DNA of 64,000 nucleotides from Glandiceps talaboti. Taxonomy: Eukaryota; Hemichordata; Enteropneusta; Spengelidae. The position numbers and the translations under genes were made by a program. How positions within the stretch are numbered: position 1 is the first letter of the stretch; each line of letters starts with the position of its first letter. A model generated the notes under the pieces. That model was not told where the DNA came from. It saw only the letters and a list, made by a program, of their open reading frames with translations, and did not search any database. The stretch is taken from positions 6,175,899 through 6,239,898 of the forward strand of contig NC_135567.1 of assembly GCF_964340395.1 (NCBI RefSeq), given 5' to 3'. Shown here piece by piece: positions 46,547 to 57,939 of this stretch.

Positions 46547-46640
46547 GGCATTTTACCTTGAGCAAACTTGTAGTTCAGTGTTAAAGTTAGGTATACAATG
46601 GTTCCAAGCAACCTCAAGGACAGATTAATTAGAAGTTCAA
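45480..46640 (+). repeat. Family B (family A relative) with six ~107-bp internal units
   Basis: Units contain GTTGCTATGGGCGTGGTCTT, GTTGCTAGGCATATCTACAT, ACAATTTAGCAATTCTCTTT and CCAGTGTTATTTTAGCATTA. After the units come GGTTGCTTGGGCCAATTACG, CTAGTTTGAGAGGTAAAGCT, a (CAGA)n tract and GTAGTTCAGTGTTAAAGTTA. Another copy lies at 57.1-57.8 kb. It shares the GTTGCTATGGGCGTGG boxes with family A but has a different 3' half. Confidence 0.85.
46391..46551. repeat. (CAGA)n microsatellite in family B
   Basis: Roughly 160 bases of CAGA with CAGACA and TGACAGA interruptions. Gln/Thr/Asp and Cys/Leu/Ser open frames across it are artefacts. Confidence 0.97.
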
Positions 46641-48310
46641 AACTCCCAGCCAATCAATTTGAGTTGACCGATCATATAACCCAATTTGATCACTATAGCT
46701 GTGGCTGTTTGACATACTAGGTTGGGAATACCATCACTTTTCAAAACATTGGAAACCAAAAGTACACACAGTTACATGTACTAAACATAACACACTAAGA
46801 TGGATTGAGCTACTTAACTGCAAGTAATGCAGTAATCGGGTTACGTGATTGGTTCATTCAAATTGAGTGAAGGGAGTTATGGACATCTAACGAGATTTTT
46901 CAATGCAAGATGGTAAGGCTTAGTAATCATCAGAATTGATGCCTTCCCGTTGACTATGATGTCAATTGCACCTGGTAAATATATGAGTTCTAAGCATGAT
47001 TGTTCTACAAAGATGGATTTTTACTGATCAGAAGTCATATTAGCTCCAGTTTCACAACTTGAAAATATACTACTCGCATTTGGTAGGAATCATTGACATA
47101 CCTTGGGGGGGGGGGGGTATGTACAATTGTGACCATTTTGAATACAGGAAAACGTATAGTATTAGTAATTCTTGTAGTTGGTAATGATTTGCAATTGTGC
47201 GCTCTCTTGTTGATGCTTTTCAGAATTTATTTATTTATAGTTTGTTTGTCTTGTTTGTTTGTTTGTTTTTGTAAATATAACTAACTAAGCCTGAGTGCCC
47301 TGCGATTGTGGTTACCGGAGGTTCCCTTACAGTGGGTTGGGGCAGGGTCGGAAGATTTTTTGTCAAACCCCCAATTTATTTTAAGTACCCCCCCCCCCTT
47401 GCCATAGCCAAAAATGTTGATTTAGTATACTTCTGTTTCTGTATGAGTGTCTAGTTGAGGTTTTCCATTGTTTTCCAAATGGTCTCTGTGTTGTTTATTT
47501 CTTCATATCAGATGTACACCTATTACAGATTGGACGAACAGTTTTATTTATTTATTTTTTAAGTTTATGGCAGTTTCCGAGTTCACTATTTCTCGTGAGA
47601 CTTCACAGTTTTTGCAACTTTATTATTTTTTATCGAATACGTAAAAAAAAGTTTAGATTCTGCAGTGAAAGCTAGGTGGGGGGGGGGGGGGTAACCGGAA
47701 CCAAACAATTATTGTTATTTGGCCTCATCCTCATGTACATCCTGTACTACACAATGCATATATTACAAATCTATCTGGGTGAGACTGAGACAGTGAGAAT
47801 GAAATGAAACAAAAATTAATATCCAGTAGTATTAGTAACAGAATGACATGACATGCCACACCTCAAGAAGTGTTTTTTCTAAAGAACTACTGATATATAC
47901 TCAGGTATTTTATTGGGGGTTCCAATCAAGATATCATATTTTTACTAGATTAAGGCCCCTGGTTTCCAGCAAAATGAATGTACATGATACTAGCGATATG
48001 CAACTCTATGAAATTTTACTATATTAAGACCTCAATTACTGGGGTTTCAATCAAAAATAATGTACACAATACTAGTATGCAACTCTATGTAAATTTTATC
48101 AGATGTCCCCCATCTTGTTTATGCACATTTGCTGCATAGAGATTTGTTATCTTTTCGCTACGTTACTTGACTGTCTGGAAACCATGGTAACAAAAATGGG
48201 GAAATATCATAAAGCTGACAGAGTTTTCCATATATTTTACCATGGCAATATATTCGTTGGTGAGTGTATGTCAATTACAGCAACCGTATGTCTTGTGATG
48301 TTTTCCACCT
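46641..48310. other. No gene recognised
   Basis: Contains G or C runs near 47105, 47390 and 47670. Two diverged units of about 100 bases lie at 47900-48090 and share GCAACTCTATG and GGTTTCAATCAA/GGTTCCAATCAA. No coding similarity. Confidence 0.4.
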
Positions 48311-48311
48311 G

Positions 48312-48347
48312 ACCAACCAACCAACCAACCAACCAACCAACCAACCA
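48312..48347. repeat. (CCAA)n microsatellite
   Basis: Nine CCAA units. Confidence 0.96.
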
Positions 48348-48622
48348 TTCCTGCCATGTCTCACATCACTCATCTTAATTCATACCCTGCTGTATATAGG
48401 TTACATAGGCTGACAGACCCCTGCATAGATACTATGATGAATACAGGACAGTGCCAACATGTTCTCCTGAATGGCTAGTAGATGGCTTTACAAACTATAA
48501 ATACTTGTTTGGGGGCCAGCAATCAATTTTACAGGTCACCTATACTTTTCATCACTTCCCCAGGGAATAGAAAAAATATTCTGTGTATAATAACTAACAA
48601 AAAGCCTGTACGCATGTCTATT

Positions 48623-48659
48623 TGACCTTTGACCTAACATCTCATTTGACCTTTGACCT
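48623..48659 (-). promoter_or_regulatory. Two perfect DR1 nuclear-receptor-like sites
   Basis: TGACCTTTGACCT occurs at 48623-48635 and again at 48647-48659. On the minus strand each is AGGTCAAAGGTCA, the ideal direct repeat spaced by one base bound by RXR heterodimers or HNF4. No promoter or gene is recognisable beside them, so a regulatory role is inference. They may come from an old repeat. Confidence 0.35.
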
Positions 48660-49143
48660 TATCAGCTGTATGTTTAGTACACAGCTTTACATGTTTTGTC
48701 TATACATATATAGTAAACAGCTGACTGTCTAAGTTCACTAAGTGACCGTCCATGTAATTTTAGTTCAAATACAATGTTTTAATATTTCATAGGTATTTGA
48801 TTAGCCTGTGATCAGAATGGGTTATTAATCTTAACTTGCAGATTGAAAGCTTGATTTGTCATCACAAGGGCTGGACAAGATTGACAAGAGTACAATTATG
48901 GTTCAATCCTTGCCCACTAATTTTAGTCAAAGAATTGGCAGTGGTGAGGCTCACACCACCAACATACAGAAATCAAAGCTGACCAATTTATCAAAACAAT
49001 CACTTCATTCCAATAAACTATAGTGCTATTAAGTTCACAACAATGTTTACTATAATTATATTGTATAACTTGTAAGTTACCTGAATTATTAATATTTCAC
49101 ATTCCTTGTATTGTTTTCTCCTTATACACTCTGTTCTACATTC

Positions 49144-49927
49144 TTAACTAATTTTTCTGTGTTTGTTCACTGTATCTGGGGCAGGGACCAGGACACTAAT
49201 TTTTATGTGTTTGTTCACTGTATCTGGGGCAGGGACCAGGACAGTAATTTTTCTGTGTTTGTTCTCTGTATCTGGGGCAGGGACCAGGACACTAATTTTT
49301 ATGTGTTTGTTCACTGTATCTGGGGCAGGGACCAGGACACTAATTTTTCTAGATGTTTCTTGCATTTGGGTAGGGACCAGGACACTAATTTTTCTAGATG
49401 TTTCTTGCATTTGGGTAGGGACCAGGACCCTAATTTTTCTCTGTTTGTTCACTGTATCTGGGACAGGGACCAGGACACTAATTTTTATGTGTTTGTTCAC
49501 TGTATCTGGGGCAGGGACCAGGACACTAATTTTTCTCTGTTTGTTCACTGTATCTGGGGCAGGGACCAGGACACTAATTTTTATGTGTTTGTTCACTGTA
49601 TCTGGGGCAGGGACCAGGACACTAATTTTTATGTGTTTGTTCACTGTATCTGGGGCAGGGACCAGGACACTAATTTTTATGTGTTTGTTCACTGTATCTG
49701 GGACAGGGACCAGGACACTAATTTTTATGTGTTTGTTCACTGTATCTGGGGCAGGGACCAGGACACTAATTTTTCTAGATGTTTCTTGCATTTGGGTAGG
49801 GACCAGGACCCTAATTTTTCTAGATGTTCCTTGCATTTGGGTAGGGGCCAGGACCCTAATTTTTCTCTGTTTGTTCACTGTATCTGGGGCAGGGACCAGG
49901 ACACTAATTTTTCTAGATGTTTCTTGT
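49144..49927. repeat. 48/45-bp minisatellite, about 16.5 copies
   Basis: The common unit (48 bp) contains TTTGTTCACTGTATCTGGGG and CAGGGACCAGGACACTAATT. A second type (45 bp) has TCTAGATGTTTCTTGCATTT. I count twelve long and four short full units plus a partial one. Both lengths are multiples of three and stop-free in two plus frames and one minus frame, so open frames of 293, 280 and 244 codons result. The encoded repeat peptides have no known domain, and I regard them as artefacts. The order long-short-short-long occurs twice (around 49300-49480 and 49730-49900), showing a higher-order duplication. Confidence 0.95.
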
Positions 49928-50049
49928 ATTTACAAAAGTTCAATGATACTGTACCGTACACGGACAATACAATGTATGTCAATAATAAATAAAACAAGTC
50001 ATTGATGAGAATGACATATCCCCGCTATGATTGGGTTTTAAGGAATTAT

Positions 50050-50655
50050 CACTGCCAGGCGGCCATATTGGATCATATCACAACAACAATGAATATGCAC
50101 ATGTATGTCATAGATCACTGTCCTAATACCAACTTTGAATGAGATATGTTCAAGCATGTCTGAGTTATGGCTTTGGACATGGAAAATTCACAAACAAAAT
50201 GGCTGCAAGGCAGCCATATTGGATCGTATCACGACGATAATGGATATGCACATGTATGTCATAGAACACTGTCCTAATACCAACTTTGAATGAGATCTTT
50301 TCAAGCATGTCTGAGTTATGGCTTTGGACATGGAAAATTCACAAACAAAATTGCTGCCAGGCAGCCATATTGGATCGTATCACGACGATAATGGATATGC
50401 ACATGTATGTCATAGAACACTGTCCTAATACCAACTTTGAATGAGATCTTTTCAAGCATGTCTGAGTTATGGCTTTGGACATGGAAAATTCACAAACAAA
50501 ATGGCTGCCAGGCAGCCATATTGGATCGTATCACAATAACAATGAATATGCACATGTATGTCATAGAACACTGTCCTAATACCAACTTTGAATGAGATCT
50601 GTCAAGCATGTCTGAGTTATGGTTTTGGACATATAAAAATCAAAAACAAAATGGC
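50050..50655. repeat. 151-bp satellite, four copies
   Basis: GCCATATTGGATC starts at 50062, 50213, 50364 and 50515, exactly 151 apart. Each unit holds ATGCACATGTATGTCATAGA, CCTAATACCAACTTTGAATG and GAGTTATGGCTTTGGACATG. Copies differ at only a few positions. Confidence 0.96.
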
Positions 50656-50833
50656 TCTTCTGGGATTCCATATCGAGCAAAGGGCTGTTTTGTTTTCCTT
50701 ATAACTGTTGAGGATTTGGTGTCTGGAAGTTTATCCAGTTCATAAAATTCGCAATAGTAATCAACAGTTACCAAGTAGTCTCAATTATCATAGGTAAACA
50801 AATCGGATGCTACCTTTTGCCATGGTCTGTGTG
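50655..50833 (-). pseudogene. Ty3/Gypsy integrase fragment, minus strand
   Basis: On the minus strand this matches 60255-60435 closely. It reads HRPWQKVASDLFTYDN, LVTVDYY, FYELDKLPDTKSSTVIR and PFARYGIPEE. It covers only the start of the integrase catalytic core, including the first Asp (ASDLF) and DYY. It is bounded on the left by the fourth 151-bp satellite unit and on the right by unrelated AT-rich sequence, so it is an isolated fragment. Confidence 0.88.
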
Positions 50834-50989
50834 GAACAAAACAAAATGAATATTAACGATATAATATAATAATATATAACTTTCAATTATTGCCATTTGC
50901 ATAAAATGCATTGGAAATTGTGCTACTAAATGTCCAGCCCACTGCACTCATCTCAAACCGGAGTCATACCACAGGGAGCCCAGGAATGG

Positions 50990-51018
50990 TGTTATAAACA
51001 AACAAACAAACAAACAAA

Positions 51019-51054
<36 letters not shown>

Positions 51055-51089
51055 CAGATAAATAAATAAATAATAAATAAATAAACAGA

Positions 51090-51164
<75 letters not shown>

Positions 51165-51545
51165 AAATAAACAGAAAAACCTAAATAAATATACATGGGA
51201 TTCTAAATGCCAATTGTCTTCAATTCACCAACATTCTGAGCCATGTAGCTATTATGGATAACTATCAATAAACATATATGTATGTATATACTGGTCTCTG
51301 AATGAGAGAATATAGGATATGTTTCTATATATACCATCTATATGTTGTTAGTATAAATAGAATATATAGAAACAAATAGTCTATTATTTCAATAGTACAC
51401 AGACATGTATATACATATAGACATGTTTATAGACAGTTATCCATGAGTTTAAAATGATCTTTCATTTAACCATGCATATTTATTTATTCTTTATTTATTT
51501 ACTTGTTTGTTTGTTTGTTTGTTTGTTCGTTTGATTGCAACACGG
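50990..51545. mobile_element. Large foldback element, copy 1
   Basis: The outer arms are (CAAA)n(TAAA)n on the left and (TTTA)n(TTTG)n on the right. Inside are ATGGATAACTATCAATAAAC (near 51250) and its complement-like GTTTATAGACAGTTATCCAT (near 51425). The centre holds TGTTTCTATATATACCATCT against ATATATAGAAACA. The element is thus a nested imperfect palindrome. A second copy in the same orientation begins near 55460, with the same flanking block CCAGGAATGGTGTTATAAAC. Confidence 0.85.
51000..51172. repeat. (CAAA)n(TAAA)n microsatellite
   Basis: About 170 bases of AAAT with a few CAGATAAA interruptions. A minus-strand poly Phe-Ile-Tyr-Leu frame is not a gene. Confidence 0.97.
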
Positions 51546-52057
51546 TTTCTGTGCTCCCTGTGCACAAACATGAAGTACATGAGGACGGGCAACTCACTTA
51601 TCACCTGATCTTTTCGATCCAAGGTCAAGGTCATAGTCTAATTACACGGTCACCTCAATTTTTCACTTTTATCGAAACACCCACATTAGTTTTTTGCTAT
51701 AAACTACTGCAGACTTGACCTGTAAGGCCGCAAATCAGATTGCAAATTATATAGTCTGTCATAAATATTGTAGCAAAAGTATATTTAGGGTTAACTTACT
51801 ATGGGATAAGGGAACTGGTACCTTACAACCAAGTACTAAACTAAGACAGCTACTCATACTTTATTGACATCTAACACACAAAAACGTTCAACATTCATTA
51901 CATATTGCCTCAAATTTGATATTGACCTTCATTTGATTGGTAAGTTAGGAAAATATAGGATTGGTTAGCAAACTAGTAAACATTTTTTGAACTTGAGTTT
52001 AACTAATTTGACTTAACTTTATTGTTTATGAAGATTACAGTCAAGATCCCAAATTGG

Positions 52058-54055
52058 ACTCAAGCTCAGAGTATATTCAAGCTCAGTGTATATTTAAGCT
52101 CAGAGTATATTCAAGCTCAGTGTATATTCAAGCTCAGTGTATATTCAAGCTCAGTGTATATTCAAGCTCAGTGTATATTCAAGCTCAGTGTATATTCAAG
52201 CTCAGTGTATATTCAAGCTCAGAGTATATTCAAGCTCAGAGTATATTCAAGCTCAGTGTATATTCAAGCTCAGTGTATATTCAAGCTCAGTGTATATTCA
52301 AGCTCAGTGTATATTCAAGCTCAGTGTATATTCAAGCTCAGTGTATATTCAAGCTCAGTGTATATTCAAGCTCAGTGTATATTCAAGCTCAGTGTATATT
52401 CAAGCTCAGAGTATATTCAAGCTCAGAGTATATTCAAGCTCAGTGTATATTCAAGCTCAGTGTATATTCAAGCTCAGTGTATATTCAAGCTCAGAGTATA
52501 TTCAAGCTCAGAGTATATTCAAGCTCAGAGTATATTCAAGCTCAGTGTATATTCAAGCTCAGTGTATATTCAAGCTCAGTGTATATTCAAGCTCAGTGTA
52601 TATTCAAGCTCAGAGTATATTCAAGCTCAGTGTATATTCAAGCTCAGTGTATATTCAAGCTCAGAGTATATTCAAGCTCAGTGTATATTCAAGCTCAGTG
52701 TATATTCAAGCTCAGAGTATATTCAAGCTCAGTGTATATTCAAGCTCAGTGTATATTCAAGCTCAGTGTATATTTAAGCTCAGTGTATATTCAAGCTCAG
52801 TGTATATTCAAGCTCAGTGTATATTCAAGCTCAGTGTATATTCAAGCTCAGTGTATATTCAAGCTCAGTGTATATTCAAGCTCAGTGTATATTCAAGCTC
52901 AGTGTATATTCAAGCTCAGAGTATATTCAAGCTCAGTGTATATTCAAGCTCAGAGTATATTCAAGCTCAGAGTATATTCAAGCTCAGTGTATATTCAAGC
53001 TCAGTGTATATTCAAGCTCAGTGTATATTCAAGCTCAGTGTATATTCAAGCTCAGAGTACAATGTATATTCAAGCTCAGTGTATATTCAAGCTCAGTGTA
53101 TATTCAAGCTCAGAGTATATTCAAGCTCAGTGTATATTCAAGCTCAGTGTATATTCAAGCTCAGTGTATATTCAAGCTCAGTGTATATTCAAGCTCAGAG
53201 TATATTCAAGCTCAGAGTATATTCAAGCTCAGTGTATATTCAAGCTCAGTGTATATTCAAGCTCAGAGTATATTCAAGCTCAGTGTATATTCAAGCTCAG
53301 TGTATATTCAAGCTCAGAGTATATTCAAGCTCAGTGTATATTCAAGCTCAGTGTATATTCAAGCTCAGTGTATATTCAAGCTCAGTGTATATTCAAGCTC
53401 AGAGTATATTCAAGCTCAGAGTATATTCAAGCTCAGTGTATATTCAAGCTCAGTGTATATTCAAGCTCAGTGTATATTCAAGCTCAGTGTATATTCAAGC
53501 TCAGTGTATATTCAAGCTCAGTGTATATTCAAGCTCAGAGTATATTCAAGCTCAGTGTATATTCAAGCTCAGTGTATATTCAAGCTCAGAGTATATTCAA
53601 GCTCAGTGTATATTCAAGCTCAGTGTATATTCAAGCTCAGTGTATATTCAAGCTCAGAGTATATTCAAGCTCAGTGTATATTCAAGCTCAGTGTATATTC
53701 AAGCTCAGTGTATATTCAAGCTCAGAGTATATTCAAGCTCAGTGTATATTCAAGCTCAGAGTATATTCAAGCTCAGTGTATATTAAAGCTCAGTGTATAT
53801 TCAAGCTCAGTGTATATTCAAGCTCAGTGTATATTCAAGCTCAGTGTATATTCAAGCTCAGTGTATACTCAAGCTCAGTGTATACTCAAGCTCAGTGTAT
53901 ACTCAAGCTCAGTGTATACTCAAGCTCAGTGTATACTCAAGCTCAGTGTATATTCAAGCTCAGTGTATATTCAAGCTCAGTGTATATTCAAGCTCAGTGT
54001 ATATTTAAGCTCAGAGTATATTCAAGCTCAGTGTATATTCAAGCTCAGTGTATAT
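52058..54055. repeat. 17-bp minisatellite, about 117 copies
   Basis: The unit is AGCTCAGTGTATATTCA. The main variation is a T/A dimorphism (CAGTG or CAGAG); rarer variants are TATTTAAG, TATTAAAG and TATACTCAAG, the last clustered at 53868-53940. One irregular unit with an extra five bases occurs near 53057. Seventeen is not a multiple of three and the unit is stop-free, so all three plus frames stay open and encode the same 17-residue cycle (SVYSSSVYIQAQCIFKL). Open frames of 251 to 670 codons arise this way and need not be coding. No start signal, splice site or domain supports a protein. Confidence 0.97.
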
Positions 54056-54493
54056 TTCATTCCTGATACTTACCAACACAAGTTTGTAACCAGGACTAAA
54101 GTCGAGATACAGAATTATGCAAAAAACGAAATTGCTATATATCTAAATGTCTCAAAGCACTATAGATATGATGCAAGTGTCTGTACATTTGTCTTAGTGG
54201 ACTGGTAACTCACTGATACATATGTTTTTAGATAACGGGTGATCATATCTCATTTTGAGGTTTTACATACTGTTAAAGGATTGTTGACAATGCTTCTCCT
54301 GTTGCTTCTAGATAGTATTTGTGATATAGATTATAGTCTATAAGGATGTTGTTTTCATAGTTTTTTTCTCATTACAGATATTTCAGACAGATTTTGTGCG
54401 AGAAATCATTAATCTTTCTGATTAGTCAATTTTTTTTTATTTTGTTGAGGATTTCTGTGTGATAATTTGGATATTCATGGTAGAGATTAAGTT

Positions 54494-54645
54494 GAAATTG
54501 TCAGTATTTTCAAATTCCTGGGTATTCATCTTTCACATCGACAGTTTTGGCAAAGAAATACTGAACACCTCATAAAGAAAGCACAACAGTATCTTTATCT
54601 TATCAAACACCTACATTTAAGGACATTTCAAACGAGTCATGGTTG
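54494..54645 (+). pseudogene. LINE reverse-transcriptase C-terminal remnant
   Basis: One frame reads FKFLGIHLSHRQFWQRNTEH then LIKKAQQYLYLIKHLHL. The FLGI-x-L-S, NTEHLIKKAQQ-LY arrangement is the conserved region after the YADD block in RT of several non-LTR LINE clades. No other RT motif is nearby, and no tail is recognised, so only a fragment of about 150 bases survives. The clade cannot be named safely. Confidence 0.65.
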
Positions 54646-55384
54646 TAATTTAAAGCTTTTTTTGAAATTGTTTCATGTTAATCCTGATATTTTGTTAATC
54701 CTGATATTTTGTTAAACCTGTGATTTATGCATTGGTTTAGCCTGTGTTTTATTATCTATATACATTATTTTATATAAAACAAAACTAATCTATCAGATCT
54801 ATCCTGAAAATTGGGATAATATATAAAATCTGGCAATTATTTTTAAAATCCAATATTCGTATAAAACTTGAACGTATTAATTATCTGGAAATAAGTCTAC
54901 ATGTTCTAGTCTTTTGGAAAACAGTTATTATCAGATGTCAAATGATATCTCTTTATTCTAATTAAAGGCTAACTCACTTATCCGTAAATTTTCGAATTGT
55001 TCATATTTAATTTGATTTTAGACTCAAAGAGAGTAACAATATTTTAATTACAGCATCTTTATCTGATTTTGTGATTTTTTTACAGTAAAGTTTAGAAAGG
55101 ATTCTTGATGGATTGCTTTATAAAACTATGTACTGTAAATTAAACTTTTTTTCTTTTTTTTTTCTTTGTTTTTGTGAAATGTTATTAGTTTATGAGCTGG
55201 TTCTTAAAATAAAACATTATTATTACTATTATTATCAATTTATTATCATTAGTTACTATACTTACATTATAGTTATTATCATAGTGGTGTGTAGAACAGA
55301 CCAATGGTGTTTTTACCGCTGTTACGGAATACAGAGCACTGACACGCTTATGTTACAACAATGTGTGTGGAGGTATACTGTAAA

Positions 55385-55930
55385 GTGCTACTTAATGCCC
55401 AGCCCACTGAACTCATCTCAGCCAGGCATCATATGATAGGGAACCCAGGAATGGTGTTATAAACAAAACAAAATAAACAAACAAAAAAACAAACAAACAA
55501 ACAAACAGACAGACAAACAAATAAATAAAACAAATAAATAAATAAATAAATAAATAATAAACAGAAAAAACTAAATAAATATACATGAGATTCTAAAGTA
55601 ATGGATAACTATCAATAAACATATATGTATGTATATACCGGTCTCTGAATGAGAGAATATAGGATATGTTTCTATATATACCATCTATATGTTGTTAGTA
55701 TAAATAGGATATATAGAAACAAATAGTCTATTATTTCAATAGTATACAGACATGTATATACATATAGACATGTTTATAGACAGTTATCCATGAGTTTAAC
55801 ATATTTCATTTACCCATACATATTTATTTATTCTTTATTTATTGATTTGTTTGTTTGTTTGTTTGTTTGTTTGTTTGTTCGTTAGATTGCAACACAGTTC
55901 CTGGGTTCCCTGTGCACAAACATGAAGTAC
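55385..55930. mobile_element. Large foldback element, copy 2
   Basis: Direct-orientation copy of the element at 50.99-51.55 kb, including the flanking blocks CCAGCCCACTG, CCAGGAATGGTGTTATAAAC and, at the far end, CCCTGTGCACAAACATGAAG. Compared with copy 1 its (AAAT) tract is shorter and a section of about 45 bases before ATGGATAACTATC is absent. The internal 200 bases are nearly identical. Confidence 0.87.
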
Positions 55931-56229
55931 ATGTAGTGTGTTCTTACCTGTGTCATTCATAATTTCAGTACTAAACTGATAATTTACTAAAACCCCAATT
56001 TGTTCTTGTTTTATAACATACACATATGTATTTAATTTTGTTCCACACATTTTTGCTCTGTCAATTTTTAATAAGACTGTTGATATTACATTGCACCAGG
56101 CCTTGATATCATTGAGTTTAGTCCAAAATGTTGACCAATGCTTGAATTTCATGGTATTTTACTAGCCTATACTTTAGTTTACTATTAAGTTAAATGGAAA
56201 TACTCAACTGACATTTTCCTATGCCATTA

Positions 56230-57130
56230 AAACAGATTCACATTTATTGACCAGATTGGGTTGAAATTTGATGGCAACATTCTTAATACATGATTATCTC
56301 ATTAGTGATATGCAAATTACAGGTGTAGCCAACGAAGCTGTTCGTGCAAATAGCTTCTTCAATGTGCGGGCAATTTCCAAGCTTGGCCAGAGGGAGGGGA
56401 AAAATAACCCTGCCAGTATTTCAGTTGGCAACATATATTTCAGCTGTAAGATATGGGGAAAGGGGAAGGCAGTGGGCAAATTTTTTTTTTTTTACAATAT
56501 TCACAAGAGGCAAATTAATTGTGTAATATAATAATTTATGTTTGACCACGTATGTCATCGAAACTGGTGAGGCAGTGCATTGAGATTGCAGCACAATCTA
56601 ATATGTCAACTGACAACTGTCAATACGTATATATTAGAAGGAGAAACTATTTGCTGCGAGTATATCAAATAGCATCCTGAGTAAATTTAACATTAGGGCT
56701 TCTATGAATAGTGGACAGATGCCATATGTCTTGTAGAGGGTAGCGAAGAGAGAGGAAACCTTGGTGAAAATTGTGGGGAGCGGGCAGTGGGCAGGCACAT
56801 CTGTTGGGAGGACAGGTTGTGTAATATCGCAGTGGGAGGGCTGATACGTACAGCTTTCACTTTCCTCTCCAATCTTGAATCAAATGTAAAAAGTGTTTAT
56901 TAGCTATGTTTTAACTTTCTGAAATAATTTCAGAAAAATGACTCATTTGCTGCACCTGAAATTACGTCTAAAAACGAGTTTTTTGTCTAAAATCTATCAT
57001 TCTAAAATACCTAGTAGATTGGGCAGGAATTTCATAGGGCTGCCTCTGGAGAGGTGTAGATGAAGCTGCATTCACAACATGCTGATTCCATTAGTGATAT
57101 GCAAATTAGGTCTAACCATTTTTATAAAGT
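56230..57130 (+). repeat. Family A fragments around an unclassified insert
   Basis: TTGGGTTGAAATTTGATGGC and CATTAGTGATATGCAAATTA open the section near 56250-56320; TAGATTGGGCAGGAATTTCA and ATTAGTGATATGCAAATTAG reappear near 57015-57105. The roughly 650 bases between (with a T run and GGGGAGCGGGCAGTGGGCAG) look like an insertion, but no inverted ends were found. Confidence 0.5.
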
Positions 57131-57674
57131 GCCAATGGCGTTGTAGCACAACTGTTGATGATACAGTTTAATTATCTGTAATGATTAACATGGTCTTCTT
57201 GCTAGACATACATTCTTTGAAGATTTATTCCCATGCCTTCCCATCCATGGTGTTAATGTTATACCTGCTATATACAACATCATTTAAATGTTACTATGGG
57301 CACTATCTTGTTTCTCGGCATACAATTTCGCAATGCTCATTTACCTTCCCATCACCAGTGTTATTTTGGCATTATATGTCATTGTTTACCCATTCCTATG
57401 GGCGTGGTCTTGTTGCTAAGGGCATTTACATATTCTACAATAATGTATATTCACTTGCCTACTCATCCTTGTTATAATTGTCAAGGAACCTATCATTTGA
57501 CTGTTGCTTAGGGTGTGGTCATGGTTGCTAGGGCCAATGACATATTAAGTATGATACATTCACAATTTGCAGATTAACAGTAACACTTTCAGAATCATAA
57601 CCAAATTTCATCTCTAGTAGTTTGAGAGGTAAAGTTCAATACCAAAATCACTGCATCATCTACAAGACAGACAT

Positions 57675-57713
<39 letters not shown>

Positions 57714-57800
57714 GGCATTTTACATTGAACCAAAGTGTAGTTCAGTGTTCAAGTTAGGTAGGCACGGTTTCCAAGCAACATCAAGGAGAGATTAATTCTA
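57131..57800 (+). repeat. Family B copy
   Basis: GCCAATGGCGTTGTAGCACA at the start, then CAATTTCGCAATGCTCATTT, CCATCACCAGTGTTATTTTG, GGTTGCTAGGGCCAATGAC, AGTTTGAGAGGTAAAGTTCA, (CAGA)n at 57665-57713 and GTAGTTCAGTGTTCAAGTTA. It aligns with 45.5-46.6 kb but has fewer internal units. Confidence 0.85.
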
Positions 57801-57939
57801 GTACCATTCACACACAATTGTTACATTGTGTTAAGTAACCCATACAAAATGTTAATAGTTTAATTGGATCAATAAAACAATAATCTATGTATACTCTTTT
57901 TGCCTGACTGGCATTTCAACTAAAAAAACAAGTTTTTTT

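Noticed and set aside
49111-50005. Open frames of 293 and 280 codons (plus) and 244 codons (minus)
   Set aside because: Generated by a stop-free 48/45-bp minisatellite. Open frames on both strands over the same bases argue against coding.
52058-54055. CRISPR-like array
   Set aside because: Units are contiguous with no unique spacers, and the organism is eukaryotic.
52022-54208. Open frames of 251, 670, 549 and 463 codons
   Set aside because: They are the three frames of a stop-free 17-bp tandem repeat. No domain, signal peptide, splice site or supporting codon pattern is visible.
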